Source: Panopea generosa
Lineage: Eukaryota; Mollusca; Bivalvia; Adapedonta; Hiatellidae
NCBI GenBank assembly: GCA_029582155.1
Contig: CM055895.1
Span: 21,617,171-21,681,170 of the forward strand
DNA: 64,000 bases
Reading direction: 5' to 3'
The notes beneath the pieces were generated by a model that saw only the letters and a list, made by a program, of their open reading frames with translations, had not been told where the DNA came from and searched no databases. The position numbers and the translations under genes are program-made. This document shows positions 12,901 to 21,927 of the stretch, piece by piece (position 1 is the stretch's first letter; each line of letters begins with the position of its first letter).

Positions 12901-15900
12901 GAAAAAACTTTTGCATTAAATATATTTGTTCAACTTCATAAAAATGTGTACACTTGCTTCTATGGCCGTTTAATTAAAGAATCAATGCCATACTCAATTC
13001 AGAACGGGGGAAGCTTTGTTTATTTTATTAAGGAATTATGGCAAGTTTCAGTTTATAATTTTTGAAGCTTTCAATTGGGAATTTTTACAATTATATTGGG
13101 AAAAAAAGATACTATTTGCCATTGGGAATATGACCCAATAACAGCTATACAAATGGCCGAAAAAAAAACACTGCCCAGAACTTCCTTTCATGATGAATTA
13201 TTATTAATTTTTAGTTCGGATTAATTTTTTTCACATCTGACTTAAAGCGGTAATAGTATCCTTTCGATTCAATAAAAAAACTGGTATAATTTTACTATCA
13301 ATTATAAATTGTGACTATCTGGACCATGTCTGGTGCATAATTCCATTGTTTATAGTAAAAAAAATGTGTTATTAAACTTGTTGTTATTGCGGATATTTAA
13401 ATTAGACCTGACCTGTAGAATAATGTGAATAATATATCAGTTTAATCTGTATACATCCATAAATTTTGGGCATCATCGATTAAATCCAGGCAAATGGTTA
13501 AGTTTTAACTCAGATTGATTTATACTGTATTAATATATTCCTTCATAGAATAGTTGTTATACTGCTGATTGTCCCTCCCATAACAAGAATTATATTTTTT
13601 TGTTTATCTCCATAGCAACACTTTATTTTCTTGTAGTGCTCCATAAGCGGCTTCTACTATAAATGGAAACAAAATGAGAATTATTTTTGGCCATTTGTGC
13701 ATTTATATCTTAAAGTTTGCACATATTTAGCAACTGTTCTAATACTGAAGGTTGAAGGAATTGCCTTAGTATATACGATTGAAATTTTACGATATTTTAG
13801 TGATAAGTAGCTAACTTGCATATTAGAATTACTGATTGGAAAATTTAGATTTAAGACTCGCTTTATTCATGTTTAAGAGAGCTATCGGTTGTTATTGATG
13901 CATCGAATGCCATGAGAATTCATGAAAATGTTTGTCATTGATAAACAAGCTTATTCTATATAAGAGAATTATGTTCAGATAGTGGTTATGTCGCTTTAAT
14001 CAAATTTCATTTAACTATATTATAGGCGGGAATCTTTTGAACTGCTTTATTATCACTAAATTCATGGTGGTGAAAAGTTTTCAAATTTGAAATAATACCC
14101 TGACAGTCGGTGGGAACTATATAATCTACACATGTACCAAAAATTGACATGAAAAATCTTTACACCATCATTTGAAACAATGTACCAGCACCGTATTTAG
14201 TGGTGCATGTGATGTAGCTTCTCCTCCTTGTTAATTTAATGGCCCGTAGTGAAAAAATAAATCCAAATACTAGAAACAATAATTTTTAAGGTCTGCAGGA
14301 AAAAAATGACATGAGTATCAATTTTTAAAGTCATTTATTCCAGGAATGTTGGCCTTGACTCATTATGGTTTACTTGTTTATATATTTTGGGGTCATGGTC
14401 AAGGTCATAGAGAACAATGCTTTACCATTTCAACTGTTCATGAATTTTAGCTTGTAGTAGAACTTCTCCATAAATATCTAACTACACAGGATTACTTTTT
14501 GATGAGAGCAAGAGTCCTATTGATGTCATGGTCAAAGGTCAAGGTCACAAGTGAGTTTGATATGGGCAGGAATTCTTCAACAAAACCATTACTATCATCA
14601 ACCTTGGGATTGTGCTCTCCAGGATTGGAATAACTTTATTGAAAATCATCTTTACAGTGGTTAGCTAATATTACCTAATTAGAATTTACTTTACAGTGGT
14701 TAGCTAACAATTCCTAACTATAATTAACTTAACAGTTATCTAACAAAACACATTATTGTGGTTAGCTAAAATTATCTAACAAAAAACACTTTACTGTGGT
14801 TAGCTAAAGTTATCTGACAAAAAAACACACTATTGTGGTTTGCTTATGTTATCCAACAAAACACACTTTATTGTGGTTAGCTAAAGTTATCGAACAAAAC
14901 ACACTTTGTTGTGGTTAGCTAAAGTTATCCAACAAAACACACTTTATTGTGGTTAGCTAAAGTTATCTAACAAAAACACACGTTATTGTGGTAAGCCAAT
15001 GTTATGCAATGAAATTCACCTCACGGTGGTTAGCTTATGTTCCAATTGAAAATTCACTTTACAGTGATTAGCTTATGTTACCCATTGAAAATCAACTTCA
15101 CAGAGGTTAGCTTATGTTGCCCATTGAAAACTAACTTTACATTGGTTAGCTTATGTTGCCCATTGAAAATCAACAATATAGCGGCTAGCTTATGTTGCCC
15201 ATTTAAAATCAAATTTACAGAGGTTAGGTTATGTTGCCCATTGAAAATCAACTTTATAGTAGTTAGCTTGTGTTGCCCATTTAAAATCAACTTTACAGTG
15301 GTTAGCTTATGTTGCCCATTGAAAATCAACTTTACAGTAGTTAGCTTATGTTGCCCATTTAAAATCAACTTTACAGTGGTTAGATTATGTTGCCCATTGA
15401 AAATCAATGTTACAGTGGTTAGCTTATGTTGCCCATTGAAAATCAACTTTATAGTGGAAAGCTTATGTTGCCCATTTAAAATCAACTTTACAGTGGTTAG
15501 CTTATGTTGCCCATTGAAAACCAACTTTACAGTAGTTAGCTTATGTTGCCCATTTAAAATCAACTTTACAGTGGTTAGCTTATGTTGCCCATTGAAAATC
15601 AACTTTAAAGTGGTTAGCTTATGTTGCCCAATGAAAATCAACATTTCATTGGTTAGCTTATGTTGCCAATTGAAAATAAACTTTATAGTGGTGAGCTTAT
15701 GTTGCCCATCGAAAAACAACTTAACAGTGGTAAGCTTATGTTGCCCATTGAAAATCAACATTACAGTGGTTAGCTAACAAAAAACAACAACATTACAGTG
15801 GTTAGCTAACAAAAACAACAACATTACAGTGGTTAGCTAACAAACAAAAAAAAACAACATTACATGTAATTGCATGTATCTAGTTCATGTTTGATGCTTA

Positions 15901-18148
15901 TTTTATAATGTGCAAAACTTATCTTGATTTACAAGTATATCCTTGTTACTTCAGGGATTACATGTTTTACTCTAAGTCAGTTATTTTCATATCTCCATCT
16001 TAATGAACATAGAATGGTCTTTATGATAGATTGAAATAGTTTTTTTTATAGAAATTCAGCATATTACAGGTAATTAATGGACTAGGGCAGCCAGTGTTGG
16101 TTCTTAAATATTCCTCAGTTAACTGTAGCTTATCGGGGGAAATCTCTATAAAAAATCAAATGATATAAAGAATCTCATTATTATTAAAAAATAAAGATGA
16201 ATGATTTGGTATTTATAAAATTTCATTGGAGCGGTAAAAATTAAAACAAAATTCCCATTTGAAAAATTAATGGCGTGCAAATCTTGCTTGATGACAGATG
16301 TTTTGATGTGTGTTTCCTGTATTTTCTCGTCCATGTTTGAATTGTTGTGATGGTGTATTGGTGCTGTCATGTAATGTACACAGAATGATGTAAATTGTTG
16401 TGTATACAGTCGCTGTGGTAGGGTAGGTGTCTTAATGTTGTTACATATATGTGCTGTAATAAATAACTCATGTAACTGCATTTTCGGAATTATTGTGACA
16501 AATAAACATGGGTGTTTGCAATTTATATGCTGTATGGTTTCTGTATGAAAAAAGGATCAATCATTGTGTATTACATAGAAAATAAATGTGGGTGTTCACA
16601 ACAAATGCATCTATATCTTGTCTCAACTCAGCTGACTCACTGTTTTCTCAGATCAGCTGACTCACTGTTTTCTCAGATCAGCTGACTAACTGTTTTCTTA
16701 GATCAGCTGACTCACTGTTTTCTCAGATCAGCTGACTCACTGTTTTCTCAGACCAGCTGACTAACTGTTTTCTCAACTCAGCTGACTCACTGTTTTCTCA
16801 AACCAGCTGACTCACTGTTTTCTCAGACCAGCTGACTAACTGTTTTCTCAGATCAGCTGACTCACTGTTTTCTCAGATCAGCTGACTCACTGTTTTCTCA
16901 GACCAGCTGACTCACAGTTTTCTCAACTCAGCTGACTCACTGTTTTCTCTGATCAGCTGACTCACTGTTTTCTCAGATCAGCTGACTGTTTTTTCAGATC
17001 AACTTACTCACTGTTTTCTCAGATCAGCTGACTTGCTGTTTTCTCAGAACAGCTGACTCACTGTTTTCTCTGATCAGCTGACTCACTGTTTTTTCTCTGA
17101 TCAGCTGACTCACTGTTTTCTCAGATAAGCTGACTCACTGTTTTCTTAGATAAGCTGACTGACTGTTTTCTCAGACCAGCTGACTTACTGTTTTCTCAGA
17201 CCAGCTGACTGACTGTTTTCTCTGATCAGCTGACTCACTGTTTTCTCAGATAAGCTGACTCACTGTTTTCTCAGACCAGCTGACTCACTGTTTTCTCAGA
17301 CCAGCTGACTCGCTGTTTTCTCAGATCAGCTGACTCACTGTTTTCTCAGCTCAGCTGACTTGCTGTTTTCTCAGACCAGCTGACTCACTGTTTTCTCTGA
17401 TCAGCTGACTCACTGTTTTCTCAGATAAGCTGACTCACTGTTTTCTCAGATCAGCTGACTAACTGTTTTCTCAGATCAGCTGACTAACTGTTTTCTCAGC
17501 TCAGCTGACTCACTGTTGTCTCAACTTAGCTGACTCACTGTTTTCTCAGATCAGCTGACTCACTGTTTTCTCAGATCAGCTGACTAACTGTTTTCTCTGA
17601 TCAGCTGACTCACTGTTTTCTCTGATCAGCTCACTCGCTGTTTTCTCAGACCAGTTGACTCTCTGTTTTCTCAGATCAGCTGACTCACTGTTTTCTCAGA
17701 TCAGCTGACTTGCTGTTTTCTCAGATCATCTGACTCACTGTTTTCTCAGATCAGCTGACTCGCTGTTTTCTCAGATCATCTGACTCGCTGTTTCTTAGAT
17801 TAGCTTACTTGCCGTTAACTGCTGACTCATAGCTTTTCCAATTCGACACACTTGATGTTTTCTTAGATCAGCTTTCAGTTATTATCAATAATTGTAATAC
17901 ATGTCTATTTAAATTAAGCATATTCTTCAACAAATGAAATGAAAGTGAGATAAATTGAAAGTTTCGTATATTGGTTTCGAAGTACAAAAAAAAAAATTAC
18001 GTGTGATTGATGCAAAAATAAATCAGAAAAAAATATGTTACCAATAAGTTTTCTTATTTATCGTTTTTCATTTATTTTGCAGGGTGACACTTCGGGTGAT
18101 TACAGGCGGGTTTTACTGGCACTGGCGACAGGAACGTACAACTATTGA
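933..18148 (+). CDS. Annexin gene, 3' part (last annexin repeat) with two alternative terminal exons
   Basis: Annexins bind acidic phospholipid membranes in a Ca2+-dependent way through four ~70-residue repeats. Exons 933-991 and 1764-1886 join in phase and encode most of a fourth repeat: [12 protein letters not shown], then GAGTDD, then [10 protein letters not shown] and an EF-F-K helix ending EQFIK. The KGAGT loop is the type II calcium-site backbone motif, and the acidic partner falls in the next exon. Two terminal exons can follow in the same phase: 8357-8422 (EDTSGDYRR, ends GGPTGY stop) and 18083-18148 (GDTSGDYRR, ends GTYNY stop). Both keep the calcium-ligand Asp of the DTSGDY motif. 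Exon 933-991 starts with two bases of a split codon, so earlier exons (repeats 1-3) lie left of the window. Family assignment is certain. The paralogue cannot be named. Use of both ends is inferred. Confidence 0.93.
1138..1372. mobile_element. piggyBac-like MITE, copy 1, with TTAA target duplication
   Basis: The element starts CCCTTTA and ends TAAAGGG, flanked by TTAA at 1134-1137 and 1373-1376, the piggyBac hallmark. The middle is a near-perfect hairpin: a ~30-base arm containing GAAAACAGTGCAGGAAG pairs with CTTCCTGCACTGTTTTC. A second copy in the opposite orientation lies at 25335. It has no coding capacity. Confidence 0.85.
1764..1886 (+). CDS. Annexin internal exon (type II Ca2+ loop and helices B-D)
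   Basis: Exactly 41 codons in phase 0, between CTGTACAG and AAG|GTAAGA. It opens with [16 protein letters not shown], the annexin GxGT calcium loop followed by the conserved (L/I)IRI(M/L)V(S/T)R helix, and ends [10 protein letters not shown]. Confidence 0.95.
1887..2531. other. Annexin intron with a SINE-tail fragment
   Basis: Intronic AT-rich sequence. Around 2272-2330 there is a short piece resembling the 3' part of SINE family A on the minus strand (atatttagcatcattttatgccatc). I see nothing else. Confidence 0.5.
2532..3040. repeat. 27-bp minisatellite (~18 copies)
   Basis: Tandem units of aaccaatataaaatgggaat plus cattgag. The left part is regular, and the right part is increasingly diverged with small length changes. 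Because 27 is a multiple of three, it carries chance ORFs on both strands (2636-2836 plus, 2683-2910 minus) that I do not call as genes. Confidence 0.95.
3041..3537. other. Annexin intron sequence
   Basis: AT-rich DNA between the 27-bp array and the mariner-like element. I recognise no feature. Confidence 0.5.
3538..4529. mobile_element. Mariner/Tc1-type non-autonomous element with TA target site
   Basis: The ends are inverted repeats of about 40 bases: CGAGGGGGATCAGAAAGTTT at the left and the complement of aaactttctgatccccc at the right, both continuing into GTAGAC..TTGCCATAACTT. TA flanks both ends (3536-3537, 4530-4531). The start CGAGGG..TCA.AAAGT is typical of mariner elements. The 0.99-kb interior has a 77-codon ORF (4121-4354) that I do not recognise as transposase, so the element looks non-autonomous. 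Confidence 0.8.
4530..5261. other. Annexin intron sequence
   Basis: AT-rich DNA containing a 72-codon ORF (4563-4781) with no recognisable similarity. No feature called. Confidence 0.5.
5262..5945. repeat. Two-subunit ~60-bp minisatellite
   Basis: Alternating ~30-base subunits: one reads tttcctaattcaaggcaata with acttt, the other tttcctaattcatgacagta with acctc. The best-ordered stretch is 5570-5830, where the pair repeats as a 60-base higher-order unit. The left part uses a related pair with tttgttaattcaagacatta. Confidence 0.93.
6127..6445 (+). repeat. Bivalve AGCTC/CTGGCC-type interspersed repeat
   Basis: Starts TTAGCTCTACTGGCC and contains aatcttaaccaaacttgcac, then a gcagttatataaccacaa block. 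The same succession recurs at 30680-31215, so it is an interspersed repeat and not a gene. Confidence 0.75.
6446..7148. other. Annexin intron sequence
   Basis: AT-rich intronic DNA. I see no exon, array or transposon end. Confidence 0.5.
7149..7719. mobile_element. MITE with ~95-bp terminal inverted repeats
   Basis: The left end (aatctcattaaaatc, then tttagcttcaatactct, then ccacgcatag, then gaggtcacctca) is repeated inverted at the right end up to 7719. The unique middle (about 320 bases) includes a 61-codon ORF with no family match. Long TIRs and short length suggest a foldback or MITE element. No clear target duplication is visible. Confidence 0.75.
8357..8422 (+). CDS. Annexin proximal terminal exon (A)
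   Basis: The acceptor is CTATGGTTTTCAG. The exon reads [21 protein letters not shown] and then TAG, in phase with the exon ending at 1886. DTSGDYRR is the conserved last annexin segment. The intron before it is 6.5 kb. An AATAAA lies about 350 bases downstream (8774-8779), so this exon could end a short transcript. No frameshift or stop suggests decay. Confidence 0.88.
   Translation, partial: EDTSGDYRRILLAMVGGPTGY
8423..9552. other. Presumed 3' UTR of exon A, then intron/spacer
   Basis: AT-rich sequence after the exon A stop, with the AATAAA noted separately. I see no other feature up to the next array. Confidence 0.5.
8774..8779 (+). promoter_or_regulatory. Candidate polyadenylation signal for terminal exon A
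   Basis: AATAAA in an A/T-rich context, about 350 bases after the exon A stop and followed by T/G-containing sequence. It is a plausible cleavage signal. AT-rich DNA gives many such hexamers by chance. Confidence 0.4.
9553..10030. repeat. ~33-bp minisatellite (~14 copies)
   Basis: Units of aataacctctctgacaaatg plus tgtcaaaagtgac, with frequent 1-12 base deletions. Open frames on both strands (82 and 70 codons) come from the repeat. Confidence 0.93.
10031..10918. other. Intron/spacer sequence
   Basis: AT-rich DNA with two short runs resembling diverged copies of each other (caccatggcaact near 10338, ttaccatggcaacac near 10656). No supported feature. Confidence 0.45.
10919..11661 (-). pseudogene. 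Decayed SWIM zinc-finger gene of a multicopy, transposon-associated family
   Basis: The minus-strand ORF 10919-11410 (163 codons) reads [20 protein letters not shown], a long linker, [16 protein letters not shown], then [15 protein letters not shown] and WYLG. This matches the C-terminal block of SWIM-domain proteins that occur in many copies in invertebrate genomes (usual form: YxC-x-C-GAR-VG-C-xH-A-xxWYLG). Here the final SWIM histidine position reads Gln (CLQIA). The upstream part is broken: 11473-11661 continues in another frame with no recognisable partner domain. I read it as a dead copy in the annexin intron. That it belonged to a DNA transposon is inference. Confidence 0.6.
11900..12821. 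other. Intron/spacer sequence
   Basis: AT-rich DNA. 12236-12305 has three short copies of catgtatccatggtaaaa. No gene is recognised. The 60-codon ORF at 12358 has no family features. Confidence 0.5.
12822..13173. mobile_element. hAT-like MITE (CAGTG...CACTG)
   Basis: The ends are CAGTGTTTTTTCCACCAT and, on the other strand, CAGTGTTTTTTTTTCGGCCAT. Both continue into a 'gggtcat' block. CAGTG ends are typical of hAT elements. I could not find a convincing 8-bp target duplication. The 67-codon ORF inside is not recognised. Confidence 0.65.
13174..14639. other. Intron/spacer with a 'gtcaaggtcat' repeat fragment
   Basis: Mostly featureless AT-rich DNA. At 14340-14560 there are three tcaaggtca words in a segment resembling the interspersed repeat seen at 23.9-25.2 kb. 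Confidence 0.5.
14640..15865. repeat. 39-bp minisatellite with diverged 35-38-bp flanking units
   Basis: The core (15037-15777) has about 19 units of 39 bases: ttacagtggttagcttatgt plus tgcccattgaaaatcaact. To its left are ~37-base units with gttagctaaagttatctaac and aaaacacactttattgtg. To its right are short gttagctaacaaaaacaaca units. The 39-base core is open on both strands (246 and 227 codons), giving 13-residue periodic products that I regard as repeat artefacts. Confidence 0.95.
15866..16621. other. Annexin intron sequence
   Basis: AT-rich DNA between two arrays. A minus-strand ORF of 111 codons (16146-16481) has low-complexity composition and no motif, so it is not called. Confidence 0.5.
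16622..17815. repeat. 25-bp minisatellite (~47 copies) of cagctgactcactgttttct+cagat
   Basis: Very regular 25-base units with a few indels, ending about 265 bases before the acceptor of annexin terminal exon B. On the sense strand each unit contains CTGAC, then TGTTTTCTCAG, which is a branch-point-like word followed by a pyrimidine-rich tract and AG. Most units also carry CAGCTG (E-box) and TGACTCA (AP-1) words. Function is unknown (see findings). Confidence 0.96.
18083..18148 (+). CDS. Annexin distal terminal exon (B)
   Basis: The acceptor is CATTTATTTTGCAG. The exon reads [21 protein letters not shown] and then TGA, again in phase 0 with the exon ending at 1886. It is the same length as exon A (22 codons with stop) and differs mainly in the last dozen residues. 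The G in GDTSGDY is the usual annexin residue, so B may be the ancestral end. AATAAA occurs at 18714-18719. Confidence 0.9.
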   Translation, partial: GDTSGDYRRVLLALATGTYNY

Positions 18149-18823
18149 GCTGAATCAACTTGTAATATTATAAATGTGTGCATTAACTGTGGAAGTGACA
18201 AATATACAAGAGATTGTTATAAATATTTAGAACTGCTATAGGCTTCTTTTACCTGCATGAAGTGCTTCTAGACATTGAGATAGTTGGAAATTAGTACAGA
18301 CACAAAAAAAAAATCAGTTAAAATACATTTTCTTGAAATTGTTACATGTATATTACATAATATTATATTAATTTATTTATATGTGTTTGAAAATAATACT
18401 TTTTGATCTAACAGGAGTGCTTTATACTAATACTTTTAAATTATCATATATTCATTGTGTAGCCATTTTCAATGATCTGTAGGAATAGTTGTTTATATAT
18501 TGTAAATAATCCCTGTATGAAAGATTATATGATTAATAACACAGAGAAAGAGTCGTCAAACCAAATATTATCTTCCTTGAAACATTATAACTACAAATAC
18601 CAGAAATTGTAATCTGTTTATTGGTCTTTTTGAGTAGCTTATTATCTATCTTATTTATCTATCTAAACTGTATGATTAAACAGTAGTAAAATAGTTCATA
18701 ATTAATATCATTAAATAAACTCTTTGATGATGAATACTCAATGTACCATAGTTTGTCACATGTGTTATCATATAATTTTCATTGTAAGTCTTATAGTGTT
18801 AGAAAACATATTGATTCATTTAC
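18149..18823. other. Presumed 3' UTR of annexin exon B and flank
   Basis: AT-rich sequence after the stop, with AATAAA at 18714. No other feature is seen. Confidence 0.5.
18714..18719 (+). promoter_or_regulatory. Candidate polyadenylation signal for terminal exon B
   Basis: AATAAA about 565 bases after the exon B stop. It is the clearest canonical hexamer in the presumed 3' UTR. Confidence 0.45.
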
Positions 18824-19335
18824 TGGAGAAACACGTCCAATTACATTAGCTCAGTTACTGGTAATTGAGCTAAGCATCCAGTTGCACTTGCTGATTTACT
18901 AGTTATTATGAGAAACACATCGAATTACATAAGCTCAGTTACTGGTAATTGAGCTAAACATCCAGTTGCACCTGTTCATTTACTGGTTATTGAGAGAAAC
19001 ATATCCAATTACATTAGCTCATTACTGGTAATTGAGCTAAACATCAAGTTGCACCTGCTCATTGACTGGTTATAGAGAGAAACACATCCAATTCCATTAT
19101 CTTAGTTACTGGTAATTGAGCTAAACATCGGGTTGCACTTGCTCATTGACTGGTTACTGATAGAAACACAATCAATTACATTAGCTCAGTTACTGGTAAT
19201 TGAGCTAAACATCCAGTTGCACTTGCTTATTGACTGGATATTAAAAGAAACACATCACGTTACATTACCTCAGTTACTGGTAATTGAGCTAAACATCCAG
19301 TTGCATTTGCTCATTTACTGGTAATTTAGAAATAT
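18824..19335. repeat. 84-bp minisatellite (~6 copies)
   Basis: Units run gagaaacacatccaattaca, then ttagctcagttactggtaat, then tgagctaaacatccagttgc, then a cacttgctcatt-actggttatt end. Spacing between successive starts is 84 bases. It lies just beyond the annexin 3' end. Confidence 0.93.
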
Positions 19336-20146
19336 GTCCAGTTGAAAGTGCTTGAGAAATGTGTCCAAATATGCTTGAACATTTACTGGGTATTTACAAT
19401 GTATTTTGTTAAATGATAATTGAAAGGTAAGAAATTCATTAGGCAGCACACCATGAATTGTTTATCCTTTCTTCATTCTGGAAAGAATGCATTTAATTTG
19501 ATATCAGATACCCAGATATCACTGTATTCATTTTCTTCCTTGTATATCTGACAGTATAAAAGTCTCATTTCATTGGCTTGGTCAGCAAAATTTAAATAGA
19601 AGAAAGAGATTTGATTGGTAAAGCTCCAACGCATTTAATTATTTTGAATTAATATATATTAAACTACGCATATCTTGAAAACAAAATATACACACATATT
19701 TCAATTTTCTATACCTAGATAAATGTAGAGACAAGTGACACAGTCTTGTATTATTCAGTGACTGCAAATAATTACAGAATTATTTTGGTCACTTTTTTGG
19801 ATTCAAACGCACACAGTCGACAAAGACACCAAATTTGGTGCTACATGTAACGGGTCATGAGGAGGCAAATATAAGTGAAAAAACATCATGCTCTTGATCA
19901 CATGACCGCATTTATAATTATACCTCTATCACCCAGTGTTGTGGCAAAAATGATTGTCTAATGTAATTCATAATAAACATTTTGCTGCATAAAAAAATTG
20001 CAGAAGTGTATGGGTTGTGACAACTGAATGAAGTATGTTTGAAAATATAATGCTTTTTTTTTTAGTGTCAGTAAATACCAGTATATAAACATACTGGTAT
20101 ATGGTTATATTTCTGTGTTTGATCAAGACACAAATAATAGAAATTT
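19336..20146. other. Intergenic spacer
   Basis: AT-rich DNA. A small inverted repeat (taccagtat...atactggta) lies at 20078-20101. No gene is seen. Confidence 0.5.
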
Positions 20147-20325
20147 GGCGTGGTAGTGTAGTGGATAGTGTGTTGGCTGCTCATGCCAGGAATTGTGGGT
20201 CCGATCCCTAAGCTCGACCCGATGCCTCTCAAATAACACTCAGAACTGATGATACCAATTAAGCGGACTTCAAAGCTGTTTATATATACTCTGAGCTTTC
20301 TTCGAAATCGAATTGAAATTGTATT
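20147..20325 (+). mobile_element. tRNA-headed SINE, family C
   Basis: Starts GGCGTGGTAGTGTAGTGGAT and has a gtgggtccgatccc B-box-like word, then an 'acactcagaactgat' body. A second copy with the same body lies at 59665-59850. Confidence 0.7.
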
Positions 20326-20450
20326 AATATCTAAATGTTGAAATTAATTTGAACTGTTAAGGATATAACAATGCAATAGAGCAGAATAAAAATGAATTGG
20401 ACATAAAAACACATTTGCTTTTATTAAAGTAGTTCTTCTCACCTTTGTGT

Positions 20451-20672
20451 TGAGTACATGGTTTAGTGGCAGAGTATCGAACCCAGGACTGAAGGATCAT
20501 AAGTTCAAGACCCCTCCATGGTTATTGGTAGTGTTGTTGAGCAAAACACCTTATCCACATATGCTTTGTACTGGTTCAACCATGGAACACTTTGAGCATG
20601 ATTTGTCTATTTGTCTTGTAATGTAAGAACTTGTTTCACAATCGATGTAAAACAAATTAATTTAATTTAAAA
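20451..20672 (+). mobile_element. tRNA-headed SINE, family B
   Basis: The head reads catggtttagtggcagagta with a gttcaagacccc B box. The body (gagcaaaacacctt..catatgctttgtactggttc) and the tail (gaacttgtttcacaatcgat) are shared with copies at 41672 and 33541. Confidence 0.8.
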
Positions 20673-21614
20673 TACCTACTTGTGAGAGAAGCAGGTTTTG
20701 ATGAAGATAATCAGTGTCCAAAATTTCCCTGTATGGTAGGATAGAAATTTTTTATAGTCAAAAGTTGTGCCATTCACATACTAGACTGTGGGCCATGTTT
20801 TATATGGAGTGTTTGTTATCATTTTCATTAAATACTTCTAGAGTTGAACATCTCACATGCTGTTGTCCTATACACTCAGTTACATGTTTTTCTTGTTTAT
20901 ATTAGGTATGTGCTACTTTTTATTTTGTAATAATAGAATACATTTTTTTTTCTTTGAAGAATAATTGTTATACCTAACTGTTGTGAAGTGAAAATGAATA
21001 TAACATAACTCAAAATTGGCTAGAGATTGTTTTTTTATGTGAGTTGTGATTTGTTTAAAAATCTATAAAGAGATATTTATTTTAATTTAACATTTTAACA
21101 ATACAAAATCATGTTGAAACAGTGGCTCAAATGTGAAAAAAATGTCCTGAATGGTTAAAACTATCACAGGTCAGCTCATTTGAGTAAATGAGTTTAAGAC
21201 TGAGTGTATATGATCCTTAACACATTTTGAGTAGGATATGTTATATTCTTTTTATTTTTTTGTGTTTTTTATGATTAATTAAGTTACCCAATACTTTAGG
21301 CATTGTAGTTTATTAACTATTCCCTGTGACTGCCTTGAAAATATTTTTTTTTACCAATAAAGTAAGTTACATTTTGCTCATAAAATGTCAAAAATCTGTG
21401 ACAATGCATATCATCTGGCTAATATAATAGTTTATATAATTTGTATTATATATATAAATATATAGGAACTTTCCTAAATATTATTTTTATGGTAATTGAA
21501 GCCGCATGTTGCAAGCAAACTATTTTTTCTTACTAATAAAGCATACAGAAGAAAATCCAGTCCCTTTATCTATTGCCATACCTTGAGTAGTTTTATGCAC
21601 TCGAAAATAGTGTT
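20673..21614. other. Intergenic spacer
   Basis: AT-rich sequence. The 63- and 71-codon ORFs here lack recognisable features. Confidence 0.45.
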
Positions 21615-21835
21615 ACTGCGTTTGAATGGGTTTAACGCCATTTTCAACACATTTCAGGTTATATATGGCATAGCCAGTTTTACTTGTGGAGGAATACCTC
21701 AGACTGAGTAGAACCACCGTTCTTCCGCAAGTAACTGGAAACTTTCTCACATAAAGTTTTTGGAGCAAGCGGGACTCGAATCTACAACCTTAGCACTGAG
21801 AGGTAAGTGATCTTGAGACCGGAGGATTGTGTTTG
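21615..21835 (-). mobile_element. tRNA-headed SINE, family E
   Basis: On the minus strand it has a tRNA-like head (B-box region 'ggttgtagattcgagtcccgc'), then 'ttatgtgagaaagtttccag', and ends 'gcgttaaacccattcaaa'. The same body occurs at 33335 and 60651. Confidence 0.75.
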
Positions 21836-21927
21836 AATTATCCACTTATCTGTGCACTAATCAATGCATCACAATTTTTGTCTTGCTGTAACTGTCAATT
21901 GAGTGTGTGTATGAGCTTATTTTACAG

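Noticed and set aside
15037-15777. 246-codon plus and 227-codon minus ORFs
   Set aside because: Both are the 39-bp array read in a multiple-of-three period on opposite strands; no unique N- or C-terminal sequence or splice context.
16146-16481. 111-codon minus-strand ORF in the annexin intron
   Set aside because: Low-complexity, AT-driven composition, no domain or splice support.
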